A stretch of DNA of 64,000 bases from Indiicoccus explosivorum (GCF_002167005.1 NZ_NHTN01000023.1:62001-126000); one strand, 5' to 3'. Positions 17,224 through 26,198 are shown, counted from the stretch's first letter. The notes: generated by a model from the sequence alone, not told the origin. Program-made: numbers and translations.

Positions 17224-17349
17224 ACCGGGTGCGTTAACACCCGGTATTGCAGTACACACCGCAAATGAGCGGCTGGCCGAGTTGAAGATGTTTCATCGTA
17301 AAGAGTAACCACCTACAATCCTGGCGGGGAGAGGGCGGTTACTTTTTTT
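17224..17349 (+). ncRNA. Candidate antisense RNA (antitoxin) convergent with the holin-like toxin
   Basis: On the plus strand a hairpin ACCGGGTG/CACCCGGT (17224-17245) and then a terminator (arms 17305-17313 and 17334-17342, TTTTTTTG tail) outline an RNA of about 130 bases. The terminator lies over the stop codon of the minus-strand toxin, so the two RNAs overlap at their 3' ends as in TxpA/RatA-type systems. A palindrome ATGTTA-TGG-TAACAT sits at 17194-17208. No consensus promoter is evident. Confidence 0.55.
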
Positions 17350-17449
17350 GTTTGATGGCAAATGCGATGACTGCCACTACAACTGTCAGCGTCGAAGTTA
17401 GGAATATGCCGAACTGAAACAGCATATTCATCGCATCGTATGTCACCAT
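17339..17449 (-). CDS. Holin-like type I toxin peptide (36 aa)
   Basis: The ATG at 17449, 9 bases after GGGGGGTG, opens 36 codons: MVTYDAMNMLFQFGIFLTS, a hydrophobic helix, and the basic end KQKK. This is the pattern of the Bacillus/Lactobacillus putative holin-like toxins (Tyr-acidic near the start, QFG, one membrane helix, lysine tail). Such peptides depolarise the membrane and are silenced by an antisense RNA. The 3' end overlaps a bidirectional terminator used by a candidate plus-strand RNA. The remainder of 16830-17220 shows no other gene. Confidence 0.75.
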   Translation of the reverse strand: MVTYDAMNMLFQFGIFLTSTLTVVVAVIAFAIKQKK

Positions 17450-17591
17450 ATATATAAACACCCCCCTTTTTAAGGGAGTGCCAACCGCCCATCCGCTCTA
17501 TGTAACTGCATTTCTAAGTTTAGCATAAACGAACGTGCCTAACACTCGAGAAATAACTTGATTGTATTTTCGGTCCTTGTTTTGTAGACCA

Positions 17592-17625
17592 TCCGGAATC
17601 GTTACCGGCACAGGGACAGCAAAAA
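17592..17625 (-). repeat. CCTGTG-family dispersed repeat (half copy)
   Basis: Minus strand GCTGTCCCTGTGCCGG followed by TAACGATTCCGG matches the left half of the copies at 23494 and 21048. Confidence 0.5.
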
Positions 17626-17664
17626 AGAGAAGGAGCAGCCGTTTGGCTGTTCCTTCTCTTTTTT
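17621..17664 (-). terminator. Bidirectional terminator
   Basis: 20-base arms (17621-17640 and 17645-17664) with one mismatch, A6 and T6 ends, loop GTTT. It ends the membrane-protein gene that follows. Confidence 0.85.
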
Positions 17665-17672
17665 CTCTGCCA

Positions 17673-18293
17673 TTACACATGTTTCGGCGTCTCTCCGAAT
17701 GTCGGCGGCATGGTGAGGTCCGGCCGGAAGCTCTTATCTGAAACCGAGTTCATGACGTGCAGGCTGAACCAGATGATCCCGAGCCCCCATACAGCCGGCG
17801 CGGCATATCCGACGACCGGCACAAAATCGAGGAACGGAGCGACCATGACGAGGATGGCCGCAGCGACCGGGATTTTCCGCCCCGGGATGGAGGAAGCCCC
17901 GAAGTAGAGCCAGCCGAGCGCGAATACCGCAAACGAGATGAACATGCCTTCCGCGAGCGGTGACGGCGGCGCTGCCTCCAGAATTTCCGGCACTTCAGCC
18001 ATGAGCACTGGTTCCACGAACGCATGGATGAATTTTACGGATGTGAAAAGAGCGGTCCCCACAAAAGCGACAATGAAGCTGATTGTCCAGTTCATGCCGG
18101 GATTTTCCCGGCTGCTGTTAAGCGCCACCAGTCCGACCAGGATGAAAATCATGCTGACCAAATCCACTGAACCGCCGCTGATCATCAAAGCCGTACTTTC
18201 CGATTCCCCGAGCAACAGATACCAGACAGGCAACAGCAGCTGCACAGCGCCTCCGATGAGCCCGAACACTGCAAGCAGACGCAGCGTTTTCAT
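17673..18293 (-). CDS. Polytopic membrane protein, function unknown
   Basis: 206 residues with about six hydrophobic helices (LLAVFGLIGGAVQLLLPVWYLLL, VSMIFILVGLVAL, the ISFIVAFVGTALF helix, MFISFAVFALGWLYFG and two more), ending in a short soluble tail. GGGAGG lies 7 bases before the ATG at 18293; an alternative ATG at 18308 has its own AAGGAG. The pattern resembles the DUF4386-like small membrane proteins of Bacillales, but I cannot confirm that. It is monocistronic, with a strong terminator just after the stop. Confidence 0.75.
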   Translation of the reverse strand: MKTLRLLAVFGLIGGAVQLLLPVWYLLLGESESTALMISGGSVDLVSMIFILVGLVALNSSRENPGMNWTISFIVAFVGTALFTSVKFIHAFVEPVLMAEVPEILEAAPPSPLAEGMFISFAVFALGWLYFGASSIPGRKIPVAAAILVMVAPFLDFVPVVGYAAPAVWGLGIIWFSLHVMNSVSDKSFRPDLTMPPTFGETPKHV

Positions 18294-18665
18294 GTCTTCG
18301 CCTCCCATTTTAGTCAGCTCCTTGCAGAGCTATGTATCACATTCCGGCAGTATGTTTGGGAGAATAAAACCGGGCGTCCGCTTCGAATTTCCATTTTCCA
18401 TTACTCCCAATATACCACACACCCGGCAAAATCGCATTAAAAAGAATGAAAATTTAAAAAATAAAAACGGTCCAGCTTCATGTTCAAAAACAGGAGGGGA
18501 GTTTACACTAATAACAGCAGGAAATGGGAATTGCCGGAAAGGAATCGCTGTACAGAGTGAGTGACCGATTCCTGGCCACGTCGGCAGAAGCGACAGTGTC
18601 GCGGACTGAAAACCGGTTTTATTCTCAACAGAAGGAGGACATTGAATGGCAGAGGGGGAGACGGC
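18294..18665. other. Divergent intergenic region
   Basis: About 370 bases between divergently transcribed genes, with an A-rich block (about 18435-18470) that probably holds promoters for one or both. No gene, repeat or consensus promoter could be firmly assigned. Confidence 0.4.
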
Positions 18666-19295
18666 ATGAAAACAGCGATTCGTCTGATCGGCCCGACAGT
18701 GATCATGTTCATCGGCTTGACGCTCATCGGCAATGTGCCGATCACGTTTTTGCTGTTCTACGGCTGGCTGCTCGGCGTTCCGCTTTTGGAACGGGCGTTC
18801 CCGGCGGAGCGGTTCAAATCAGGCAAACGGGATGTGATGTGGGGAATCGGGAGCGGGCTTCTATTTTTCCTTTTCATTTTTGTGGGGATGAGGTTTCTGC
18901 ACATCTATTTGCTGGATATCGGGAAGCTCCGGGTGCTGCTGGTCGAGTGGGGATTTTCGGGGCCAGGAGAAGGATGGCTCGTGCTGGTCTTTCTGCTCGT
19001 CAATCCGGTGCTGGAAGAGATCTACTGGCGGGGATATGTGTATGACCGGCTGCGCCCGCGCGGGAAGGTGGCGGCGATTTGGATCACGGCGGTTTTCTAT
19101 GCGCTGTATCATCTGCTGACCGTCAACGAACTGTTCACGGGCGGGTTCAGTCTGCTCGCGGTGCTGCCGGTGCTGCTGGCCGGCCTGTTCTGGGGAATCC
19201 TTCGGGAGAAAACCGGCTCCATCACCCCCACGATCATCGGCCACGGGCTGGCGGATCTGGGAATCCTGTTCGTGTATTGGTTTATCGTGAAGTAA
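18666..19295 (+). CDS. CPBP-family intramembrane metalloprotease
   Basis: 209 residues with about seven membrane helices. The CPBP/Abi motifs are visible in order: EEIYWRG (EExxxR) near residue 117, a His in FYALYHLL, and GHGLADLG near the C-terminus, which together form the glutamate/histidine metal site. The ATG at 18666 follows AGAGGGGGAG. Eukaryotic CAAX proteases and bacteriocin-immunity proteins share this fold; the bacterial substrate is usually unknown. No bacteriocin gene is near. Confidence 0.9.
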   Translation: MKTAIRLIGPTVIMFIGLTLIGNVPITFLLFYGWLLGVPLLERAFPAERFKSGKRDVMWGIGSGLLFFLFIFVGMRFLHIYLLDIGKLRVLLVEWGFSGPGEGWLVLVFLLVNPVLEEIYWRGYVYDRLRPRGKVAAIWITAVFYALYHLLTVNELFTGGFSLLAVLPVLLAGLFWGILREKTGSITPTIIGHGLADLGILFVYWFIVK

Positions 19296-19501
19296 GTGCT
19301 CATGCGGCGGTGTTGGAAAGGTTTTGCGAATTATCGATGGCTCCCAGTCTAGCAGCGAAAAACTGACGCGAAAGATATAGGAATGACACAAAAAGAAAAA
19401 TAGTTTAAAAATTTAAATTTTTTATTAAAAAAGCGAATTTTTTGTAATGAAAAGAGGTAAAGGATAAGGCACCATACAAAACTGAAAGAGGAGTTGGGAA
19501 T

Positions 19502-20296
19502 GTGAACAAAGCGGTCGCCTCACTCTCAGTTGCCTTTGCCCTCGTCATGATGATGTTCACCAGTGTTGCTGCAGAAGAACATGCATCCGTCCGGATTCTC
19601 CACGCGTCACCGGATGCACCCGCGGTCGATGTTTATGTGGATGGGGAATTGGTGGTCCAGGAATTACCGTTCAAGGAAGCCACGGACGATTTAGGATTAC
19701 CGGCTGGAACGTATACGGTGGAAGTGTTTGCGGCAGGCAGTGAGTATGTGCCGGAGGAAGCCGTGCTGGCAACGGACCTGACTGTGGAATCCGGTCAGGA
19801 GTACACAGTGGCGGCAGCCAATTTCCTGGAATCGCTTGAATTCGTCGTTGCGCCGGAATCGACGGAAGTGACGGATGGCAAAGCGAAGATCCGGGTCGGG
19901 CATTTGTCACCGGACGCACCGGCAGTGGATGTGGGGATCATTGGCGGCGACGCTTTGTTCACCGGCGTTGAATTCCCGACGGTCACGGAATATATCGAAG
20001 TGGACCCAGGAACATATGATTTGGAGATCCGGCTGCCGGACGGTACGCAAGTCCTGCCGCTGGAAAACACGGAGCTGAAAGCGAACACCGTCTACAGCGT
20101 GTACGCGATCAATTCAGCGGATGCCCTGGAAGTGACTGCGCTCGTGGATTATGAAGGAGCGCCGGCGCCGGGTGAAATGCCGGTGACCGGTCTCGGCCAG
20201 CCTGACCAGTCGCAAGGCCTCTGGGTGATGGCGCTGGCTGCGCTTGCTGTGATGGCGGGCGGTGGTGTCATGCTGAGACGGCGGTTTCAAGAATAA
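19502..20296 (+). CDS. Cell-wall-anchored DUF4397 surface protein
   Basis: 264 residues: signal peptide (1-24, ending VAAEE), two DUF4397 domains starting at VRILHASPDAPAVDVYVDG and IRVGHLSPDAPAVDVG, then a spacer, MPVTG (a variant LPxTG sorting signal), a hydrophobic helix and a RRRFQE tail. It should be exported and joined to the wall or displayed by a sortase. The gene directly downstream is a class F sortase, the expected partner. GTG at 19502 follows AGAGGAGTTGGGA. The role of DUF4397 surface proteins is not known. Confidence 0.9.
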   Translation: MNKAVASLSVAFALVMMMFTSVAAEEHASVRILHASPDAPAVDVYVDGELVVQELPFKEATDDLGLPAGTYTVEVFAAGSEYVPEEAVLATDLTVESGQEYTVAAANFLESLEFVVAPESTEVTDGKAKIRVGHLSPDAPAVDVGIIGGDALFTGVEFPTVTEYIEVDPGTYDLEIRLPDGTQVLPLENTELKANTVYSVYAINSADALEVTALVDYEGAPAPGEMPVTGLGQPDQSQGLWVMALAALAVMAGGGVMLRRRFQE

Positions 20297-20306
20297 AATC
20301 CTCATA

Positions 20307-20921
20307 TTGGCAGCGGTTCTTTTATTGGCCGGCTGTCAGGAAGGAGCCGATGAAGTCAGCGAGCGGACGGAGGAGATCGGATTCACCGCAGAAGTGCCGG
20401 CAGCCGAACCCCTCCTGAAGGCGCAATCGGCAGAAAATCCGATCAATGGCCTGACCCGTCCCGGCATTGAGCCGCTGGTGCTGCGGATTCCCGCAATCGG
20501 CGTCGAAGCGGACGTGCTGCATCTCGGCACGACCGAAAGCGGCGCCATGGCGGTACCTGGCAATATCGCCGACGTCAGCTGGTTCGCACCGGGTTACCGG
20601 CCGGGACAAAACGGCCGGGCGGTCATCGCCGGACACGTCGACGGTCCGAATGGGCCGGCGGTGTTCTGGGACTTGCCGGAACTGAAAGCGGGTGACGAAA
20701 TCATCGTCGAAGGCGCGGACAAAAATCTCGTCTTCCGGGTGGAAGCGATGGAGTCGACAGCACTGGATGACATCGATGTCAAGGCCGTGTTCGGCTATCG
20801 CTCTTCGCCTGAACTCGTCCTCATCACCTGTTCGGGGAGCTACAGCGAATCGCTCGGGACGCGGGAAGAGCGGCTGATCGTGTATGCGGGCTTCAGTGAA
20901 GAAGTGAGCAAAGCGGAGTAG
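20307..20921 (+). CDS. Class F sortase, lipoprotein form
   Basis: About 204 residues. A short signal with lipobox LLLAGC is followed by a low-complexity linker and the sortase domain with catalytic His in AGHVDGPNGP, Cys in LVLITCSG and Arg in REERLIVYA. It presumably processes the MPVTG protein encoded just upstream. The start is odd: the frame opens after a TGA at 20274 and the only usual codon is TTG 20307, with no good ribosome site, so translation may depend on coupling to the upstream stop at 20296. The lipoprotein anchor, instead of a membrane helix, is less usual for sortases. Confidence 0.88.
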   Translation: MAAVLLLAGCQEGADEVSERTEEIGFTAEVPAAEPLLKAQSAENPINGLTRPGIEPLVLRIPAIGVEADVLHLGTTESGAMAVPGNIADVSWFAPGYRPGQNGRAVIAGHVDGPNGPAVFWDLPELKAGDEIIVEGADKNLVFRVEAMESTALDDIDVKAVFGYRSSPELVLITCSGSYSESLGTREERLIVYAGFSEEVSKAE

Positions 20922-21004
20922 GATGATGGTTTATTATAAGCAGGAGGCCAGTCGGGTTTGCGGTCGGTGGTGAAAAGATTAGGTTGTCAGTATGCGGATG
21001 GAAG

Positions 21005-21034
21005 CAGCCTCACCGGTGGGTGGGGCTGTTTTTT
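21005..21034 (+). terminator. Intrinsic terminator after the sortase gene
   Basis: CAGCCTCACC and GGGTGGGGCTG arms with a short loop, then TTTTTTGC. Confidence 0.7.
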
Positions 21035-21047
21035 GCGTTTTTATTTG

Positions 21048-21100
21048 TGTCCTGTGCTGGAAACGATTCATAGTCGGATCCGACACAGGCACGGAAAATA
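21048..21100 (+). repeat. CCTGTG-family dispersed palindrome
   Basis: GTGTCCTGTGCTGGAAACG, ATTCATAGTCGGAT and CGACACAGGCACGG form an imperfect stem-loop matching the copies at 23494, 26150 and 35789. Confidence 0.65.
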
Positions 21101-21214
21101 CTCAGGAAAATCGGGAGGGGCAGAACCAGAGAAAGCGCGCCAAAAATTTCTGCGTTATAATGATAATTGTCAATGCTTTCTAAAAAGTCAATTAAAACAC
21201 GAGAGGTGAAGAGG

Positions 21215-22846
21215 ATGCAGGAGAAACTGACAAAACAGGTGGATCAGCTGATCAGCGCGTACGACCGTCCGGTTCCTTCGGTCGCTTATTTGCTTTGTGA
21301 CCGGCACGATCGGGAGAAATGGGCACTGGTCTATGAAAACGGAGCGGGGGAAAAGCGGACGTATACATACGGTGAACTGCGGGATTTGTCGGAGCGGTTC
21401 GCGGCGGTGCTCCGGAATCAGGGGGTCGAAAAAGGCGAGCGTGTCGCGGTGCTGCTGCCGAAAGGGCCGGAACTGCTCGTTTCGGTGCTGGCCATCTGGC
21501 GGCTCGGCGCCGTCCATGTGCCCTTATTCACGGCGTTCGGCCCGCAGGCGATTTCCTACCGCGTGAAGAACAGCGGCGCCGGAGTGATCGTCACGGATAC
21601 GGAGAACCGCGGAAAGCTGGACGGAGCGGAGCTCGGGAATGGCACTTCGGCATTCCCGGTCATCACGGTGACGGGTACTGCTGAAGGAGAGGACCGGCCG
21701 GATGACACCGATTTCTGGGAAGCGCTCCACGAGGCGGAGCCGATTCCGGAAAACGCGGAAGTCACGGGCGATGATTTGTTTATTTTATTGTATACATCCG
21801 GGACGACAGGGCATCCGAAAGGGGTGGAAGTTCCGATCCGCGCACTGGCGGCGTTCGAGGGCTACATGCGTTTCGGGCTCGATCTGCAGCCTGGTGACAT
21901 GTATTGGAACATCGCAGACCCCGGCTGGGCGTATGGATTGTACTATGCGCTCGTCGGCCCGATGCTGCTTGGTCAGACGTTCATCATGGTCAATGCGAAG
22001 TTCAGTGTGGAGGAAGCGTACCGCGTGCTGAAGACGTACGGGGTCACGAATTACGCGGCGGCACCGACCGTCTACCGGGCGATGCGCGCTGAGGGTGTGC
22101 CGGAGGGGCTCGGCGATAAGCTGAAGCTGCGCGTCTTGTCCAGCGCCGGAGAACCGCTGAATCCGGATGTCAGCAAGTGGGCGGAAGAGAAGCTCGGCGT
22201 GCCGATCTATGACCATTACGGACAGACAGAGCAGGGGATGGTCGTGAACAACCACCACGCCCCGGAACTCCAGCGTCCGCTCCGTTCCGGTTCGATGGGG
22301 CAGGCGATGCCCGGTTTCCGGGCGGTCATTGTGGATGAAGCGGGCAGTGAATTGCCGGCGGAGGAAGAAGGGCAGCTCGCGCTGGATACCGAGAACTCGC
22401 CGCTGTTCTGGTTCCGCGGCTATTATCGGGATGAGGAGCGGACACGGGAGCGGTTCGTCGGCGGGAAACGCTATTATTTGACCGGGGATGCCGCCAGCCG
22501 GGACGCGGATGACTTTATTTATTTTTCCGGACGGTCTGACGACATCATTTCGAGCGCGGGCTACCGGATCGGGCCGTTCGAAGTCGAAAGCGCGCTGATG
22601 GGCCACGATGCGGTCGCGGAAGCGGCGGTGATCGGGGTGCCGGATGAGCAACGCGGGGAGATTGTGAAAGCGTTCGTCGTCCTGAAGCCGGGCTATGAGC
22701 CGGGTGACGCGCTGGCGCAGGAATTGAGCCGGTTCGTGAAAGGGAACCTTTCCGCCCACGAGTATCCGCGGGAGATCGAGTTCGTCGACGTGCTGCCGAA
22801 AACGCCGAGCGGGAAGATCCAGCGGTTCCAGCTGCGGAAAGGGTAA
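21215..22846 (+). CDS. Acyl-CoA synthetase of the medium/branched-chain (MACS, MbcS-like) type
   Basis: 543 residues from the ATG at 21215, preceded by GAGAGGTGAAGAGG. This is an ANL-superfamily adenylating enzyme: P-loop-like LLYTSGTTGHPKGVE, DHYGQTEQG (A5 region), YYLTGD and GRSDDIISSAGYRIGP motifs, and the C-terminal lysine motif PKTPSGKIQR. It activates a carboxylic acid to acyl-AMP, then acyl-CoA. The ADPGWAYGLYY and FRGYY segments match medium-chain/methylbutyryl-CoA synthetases better than acetyl-CoA synthetase, so a short branched-chain or medium-chain acid is the likely substrate. It is monocistronic. Confidence 0.9.
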   Translation: MQEKLTKQVDQLISAYDRPVPSVAYLLCDRHDREKWALVYENGAGEKRTYTYGELRDLSERFAAVLRNQGVEKGERVAVLLPKGPELLVSVLAIWRLGAVHVPLFTAFGPQAISYRVKNSGAGVIVTDTENRGKLDGAELGNGTSAFPVITVTGTAEGEDRPDDTDFWEALHEAEPIPENAEVTGDDLFILLYTSGTTGHPKGVEVPIRALAAFEGYMRFGLDLQPGDMYWNIADPGWAYGLYYALVGPMLLGQTFIMVNAKFSVEEAYRVLKTYGVTNYAAAPTVYRAMRAEGVPEGLGDKLKLRVLSSAGEPLNPDVSKWAEEKLGVPIYDHYGQTEQGMVVNNHHAPELQRPLRSGSMGQAMPGFRAVIVDEAGSELPAEEEGQLALDTENSPLFWFRGYYRDEERTRERFVGGKRYYLTGDAASRDADDFIYFSGRSDDIISSAGYRIGPFEVESALMGHDAVAEAAVIGVPDEQRGEIVKAFVVLKPGYEPGDALAQELSRFVKGNLSAHEYPREIEFVDVLPKTPSGKIQRFQLRKG

Positions 22847-22852
22847 GGGTTT

Positions 22853-22907
22853 TGTGTTGTGCCGGGGCGATTCAGACGTGTATCGAGAACAGGGACCGGG
22901 AAATTGC
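22853..22907 (+). repeat. Degenerate CCTGTG-family repeat
   Basis: TGTGCCGGGGCGATTCAG and ACAGGGACCGGGAAATT line up with the two halves of the copy at 23494, but pairing is imperfect. Confidence 0.45.
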
Positions 22908-22924
22908 GTGCAGCCTCTCGGTAT

Positions 22925-22942
22925 TGTACAATATAATGTACA
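22925..22942 (+). promoter_or_regulatory. yefM-yoeB operator: two TGTACA motifs around a -10 box
   Basis: TGTACA at 22925-22930 and at 22937-22942 form a palindrome (TTGTACA...TGTACAA), with TATAAT at 22932-22937 between them. TGTACA is the known core bound by YefM-YoeB in E. coli, so autorepression is expected. Confidence 0.8.
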
Positions 22943-22966
22943 ACAAAACGAATTGAGGGATAGCCG

Positions 22967-23224
22967 ATGGAAGCGATTAATTATTCCGCGCTTCGAACCC
23001 ATTTGAAGGATTACTTAGATCAAGTGACGGATGATTACGAGACTTTGGTCGTCACACGTAAAAATGGCAAGAATGTGGTGATAATTTCCGCTGATGAATA
23101 TGATAACTTGATGGAAAGTGTTCATTTGCTCGGAAACGAAGCGAATCGCACGCGTCTGCTGGATTCGAAAAGGCAGTTGGAAGACGGATTGACTGTGTCC
23201 CGGAGCCTTATGGAGACGGATTAA
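22967..23224 (+). CDS. yefM: YefM/Phd-family antitoxin
   Basis: 85 residues: N-terminal Phd/YefM DNA-binding part (MEAINYSALRTHLKDYLDQV, VVTRKNGKNVVIISADEYD) and a C-terminal toxin-wrapping tail. GAGGGATAGCCG precedes the ATG. It neutralises YoeB and represses the operon through the TGTACA palindrome just upstream. The antitoxin gene is first, as is usual, and ends directly before the toxin start. Confidence 0.95.
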   Translation: MEAINYSALRTHLKDYLDQVTDDYETLVVTRKNGKNVVIISADEYDNLMESVHLLGNEANRTRLLDSKRQLEDGLTVSRSLMETD

Positions 23225-23482
23225 ATGAACATCATCTTTACTGAACAGGCCTGGGCAGAATATGTTTCTTGGCAGAGAGAAGACAAAAAGGTGCTGAAGC
23301 GTATTAATCTGCTGATTCAAGATATTCAGCGCAACGGGTATGAAGGCATTGGCAAGCCGGAACCGTTGCGCTTTGATTTGGCAGGCTATTGGTCTAGAAG
23401 GATTAATGAAACTGACCGGCTGGTCTACCGAATTGACGAAAAGAATGTGTACATATTGCAATGTAAGTATCATTACAAATAG
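23225..23482 (+). CDS. yoeB: YoeB-family ribosome-dependent mRNA interferase toxin
   Basis: 85 residues, full family length. Catalytic positions are present: GKPEPLR with the active-site glutamate, RRINETDRLVYR with the arginine, and the C-terminal CKYHYK with the histidine before the last tyrosine. The ATG follows the yefM stop with no gap, implying coupled translation. It cleaves mRNA in the ribosomal A site when released from YefM. Confidence 0.96.
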   Translation: MNIIFTEQAWAEYVSWQREDKKVLKRINLLIQDIQRNGYEGIGKPEPLRFDLAGYWSRRINETDRLVYRIDEKNVYILQCKYHYK

Positions 23483-23493
23483 ATGATTTTTTG

Positions 23494-23547
23494 TGACCCT
23501 GTGCCGGAAACGATTCAGAATTGTGCCGATCACAGGGACAGAAAATT
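23494..23547 (+). repeat. CCTGTG-family dispersed palindrome (best copy)
   Basis: CCCTGTGCCGGAAACGATTC and GCCGATCACAGGGACAG make a stem-loop with CCCTGTG/CACAGGG ends. It lies between yoeB and the next gene, whose ribosome site begins directly after it. Confidence 0.7.
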
Positions 23548-23567
23548 TCACGAGGAGGCGGACTCCG

Positions 23568-26105
23568 ATGCCAGGACGGAACGACCCGTGCCCGTGCGGA
23601 AGCGGGAAGAAGTACAAGAAGTGCTGCGGACGGGAGCAGGAGGCGGGGCTGTCGATGTCGATCCAGGAAGATCTGCGGGAAATCAATAACGAATTTCTGG
23701 ATAAAGGGCTCCGGCCGGAGACGCGGAAGGGGATTGAAGAACGAATCAGCCAGTGGTCGGATGAGCTGAACGGCTATTTCCATGAGGATTTCATCCAGGA
23801 AGCGGCGTATGAGACATATGTGTTCCTCGATCATCCCGAGGATTGGCGGGCTCACCTCGACAGGCAGCTGAAAAAGTATCCGCGCGGCAAGGTGGCGGAT
23901 GTGATCGAGGGGTGGCGGCACCCGTTTTTGCTGCTGGCGAAAGCGGAGTTGTCGGAAGATGGCCGATTGGTCGCAAAAGATGCGATAAGCGGGGCAGTTT
24001 ATGAGGTGGCGGGCAGCGACCCCGACCACGCCGGGAATTGGTTCCTCGGCACCGCTTTTCCGTACAGAGCGGCGGGGGAAGATGCGATCATGTTTTGGCA
24101 CGGGACCCTCGTGCTGAAAGGAGACATGCCGGAACCGGTTATCGAAGGGCTGAAGACGCTGATACCTTTGGGCGATCTGCTGGCGCTGTTGAAGCTGCTG
24201 ATCCGGTTGGGCACGGAAGAGGAGGATGCGGAACTGACGCCGTTCGGACAGAAGGTGCTGCGTACGGTGGAGCGCTATTCGGCGGCGCATCCGGATTCGC
24301 GGGCCCTCGCCGTATTTGCGGAGATGCTGCTGCACCGAGTGGAGCTGAACGCCCGGAAGCCGGAAGCGGTCGCCGCAGGGATCGTCCAGGCGGCGATGGA
24401 CATTGGAATCGTGCCGGATCCGCTGCCGCAGAAGGAACTGGCGACCGCATTCGGCGTATCTGTGGGGACGATGCTGAAGTATCGGGATGTGACGCTCGAT
24501 TTTATTGCCGATGAGTCGGAGGATTTCATGGCTGACGAGGAAGAAGGTTGGGACGTGCCGGAGACGGAGCGGATCCTGCAGTTCAAGGTCCGGCTGGTGG
24601 GGACGAGTCCGCCGGTGTGGCGCCGGATTCAGGCGGACAGCCAAATGACTTTCGCGGAGTTCCACGATGTGCTGCAGGCGGCGTTCGAGTGGGACGATGA
24701 TCATCTGCATGATTTCCGGCTGACGCGTATTGAAGGCAGGGTCGGACAGAACCTGTTGATCGGCCGGGCGGATACAGAGGAAGCGTTTCCGCTGTCGATG
24801 ATGAAGATGGATGAAACGGAGGAGCGGCTGGGGGACTGGTTCCATGCCGTGAAAGATCGGGCGGTGTACACGTACGATTTCGTTGCCGACTGGGAACATG
24901 AAATCGTTCTCGAGAAGCGGCTGCCGGCGGAGCCGGGCAAGCGGTATCCGTACTGTGTGAAGGCGGTCCGGGAAGCGCCGGGCGAGTATGGACTGGAGCC
25001 GGACGAAGAAGACTTGGCCCCTGCGGAAATAAAGGACGAAGTCAACGAACGGCTGGAACCGCTGCGGCGGGAACTGCCGACGGGAGTGAAGGAGCGGACA
25101 GAAAAAGCGCCAGATGGGGATGTGTGGCAGCGGCTGATCGCTGAAATGAAGGAGCTCCGGGAGCTCGAGCCGTGGAAATGGATATACGATGATCAAGTGT
25201 TCGCGCTGGAAGACCCGGCGGACGGAACGCCGGTGTTCGTGTCGGTCCTCGGCGCTGCAGGGCAGGAGTTCGGCCTTGCCGTTTATATCGGGGACGCCGG
25301 TTATGAGAGCCTCGTCAAGACGATGACCGGTTCGGCTTCGTTTGAGGAACTGGTCTACGGCCAGCGGAGCGTACTCGCTTCGTTTTCCGACCGGGGGGAA
25401 CTCGAGGACGAGGACATCCAGCTTTTGAAGGACCATGGGTTCACGTTCCGCGGAAAGAAGTGCTGGCCGATGTTCCGCAGCATGGCGCCGGGGTTTTATC
25501 CGTGGCTGATCGACGAAGCGGAAGCGCAGCTCCTGATCGACGTGATCGGCCAGACGAAAGTGGTCCTGAAGAAAGTGCGGGACGGGCTGATCCTCCCATC
25601 CGGCAGCCGCGGGCCGTTTTTCGGCCGGCGGAAGGATGACGCCAGTGCCTGGCACGACGGTCGCTTCACGATCGACGCGCTGGTGCGGAAAGGCCAGGAA
25701 AAAGCGGCGACTTTGATGATTGCGGAAACGGACGCCGCGCGGCTGAAGAAGATGACGCCGGGCGTCGGGAAGGCGGACTTCGGTGCGTTTTATATCAACA
25801 GCCCGGTGCAGACTGAACCCGACAGCCGCCCGTATTTTCCATTCATGACGGTCGCGATGGAACAGTCGAGCGGGATGATCATTCACCAGCATGTCGATGG
25901 CGGGAAAGACCCCGCGGAAATCGCGCAGCAGGGCCTGATGGATTTTATCTCGGAACGCGGCGAGCTGCCGAAGGAACTGGCGGTGACGAAGGAAACGGCG
26001 GGGCTGATCAGGGTGCTGGCGGATCGGCTGGGAATCCGGCTGACGGTGAAGCGGCGGCTCCGGGAAATGGAAGAGCTGAAAGCGATGATGGAGCGGGGGA
26101 TGTAG
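23568..26105 (+). CDS. SEC-C and PRiA4 ORF-3 fusion protein, function unknown
   Basis: 845 residues from the ATG at 23568, which follows GAGGAGG. Residues 1-22 hold a SEC-C zinc motif ([15 protein letters not shown]). A long helical part follows. Around residues 330-480 is a plasmid pRiA4b ORF-3-like domain ([53 protein letters not shown]). The C-terminal 340 residues include a segment resembling DUF6930/DUF7309-type domains ([10 protein letters not shown], FxSVLGxxG), which I name with low certainty. SEC-C motifs bind zinc and can dock to ribosomes or SecB. The gene is monocistronic. Confidence 0.82.
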   Translation: MPGRNDPCPCGSGKKYKKCCGREQEAGLSMSIQEDLREINNEFLDKGLRPETRKGIEERISQWSDELNGYFHEDFIQEAAYETYVFLDHPEDWRAHLDRQLKKYPRGKVADVIEGWRHPFLLLAKAELSEDGRLVAKDAISGAVYEVAGSDPDHAGNWFLGTAFPYRAAGEDAIMFWHGTLVLKGDMPEPVIEGLKTLIPLGDLLALLKLLIRLGTEEEDAELTPFGQKVLRTVERYSAAHPDSRALAVFAEMLLHRVELNARKPEAVAAGIVQAAMDIGIVPDPLPQKELATAFGVSVGTMLKYRDVTLDFIADESEDFMADEEEGWDVPETERILQFKVRLVGTSPPVWRRIQADSQMTFAEFHDVLQAAFEWDDDHLHDFRLTRIEGRVGQNLLIGRADTEEAFPLSMMKMDETEERLGDWFHAVKDRAVYTYDFVADWEHEIVLEKRLPAEPGKRYPYCVKAVREAPGEYGLEPDEEDLAPAEIKDEVNERLEPLRRELPTGVKERTEKAPDGDVWQRLIAEMKELRELEPWKWIYDDQVFALEDPADGTPVFVSVLGAAGQEFGLAVYIGDAGYESLVKTMTGSASFEELVYGQRSVLASFSDRGELEDEDIQLLKDHGFTFRGKKCWPMFRSMAPGFYPWLIDEAEAQLLIDVIGQTKVVLKKVRDGLILPSGSRGPFFGRRKDDASAWHDGRFTIDALVRKGQEKAATLMIAETDAARLKKMTPGVGKADFGAFYINSPVQTEPDSRPYFPFMTVAMEQSSGMIIHQHVDGGKDPAEIAQQGLMDFISERGELPKELAVTKETAGLIRVLADRLGIRLTVKRRLREMEELKAMMERGM

Positions 26106-26149
26106 GCGCTGGGGGCCTGCGTCCCTTTTTTTGTGGGGCGTTTTTTCGG

Positions 26150-26198
26150 TTCCTGTGACTGGAACAGTTCTGAGTTGTGCCGAGCACAGGGACAGAAA
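26150..26198 (+). repeat. CCTGTG-family dispersed palindrome
   Basis: TTCCTGTGACTGGAACAG and GCCGAGCACAGGGACAG, same layout as the copy at 23494. It sits after the SEC-C gene, so that gene is flanked by two copies. Confidence 0.65.
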
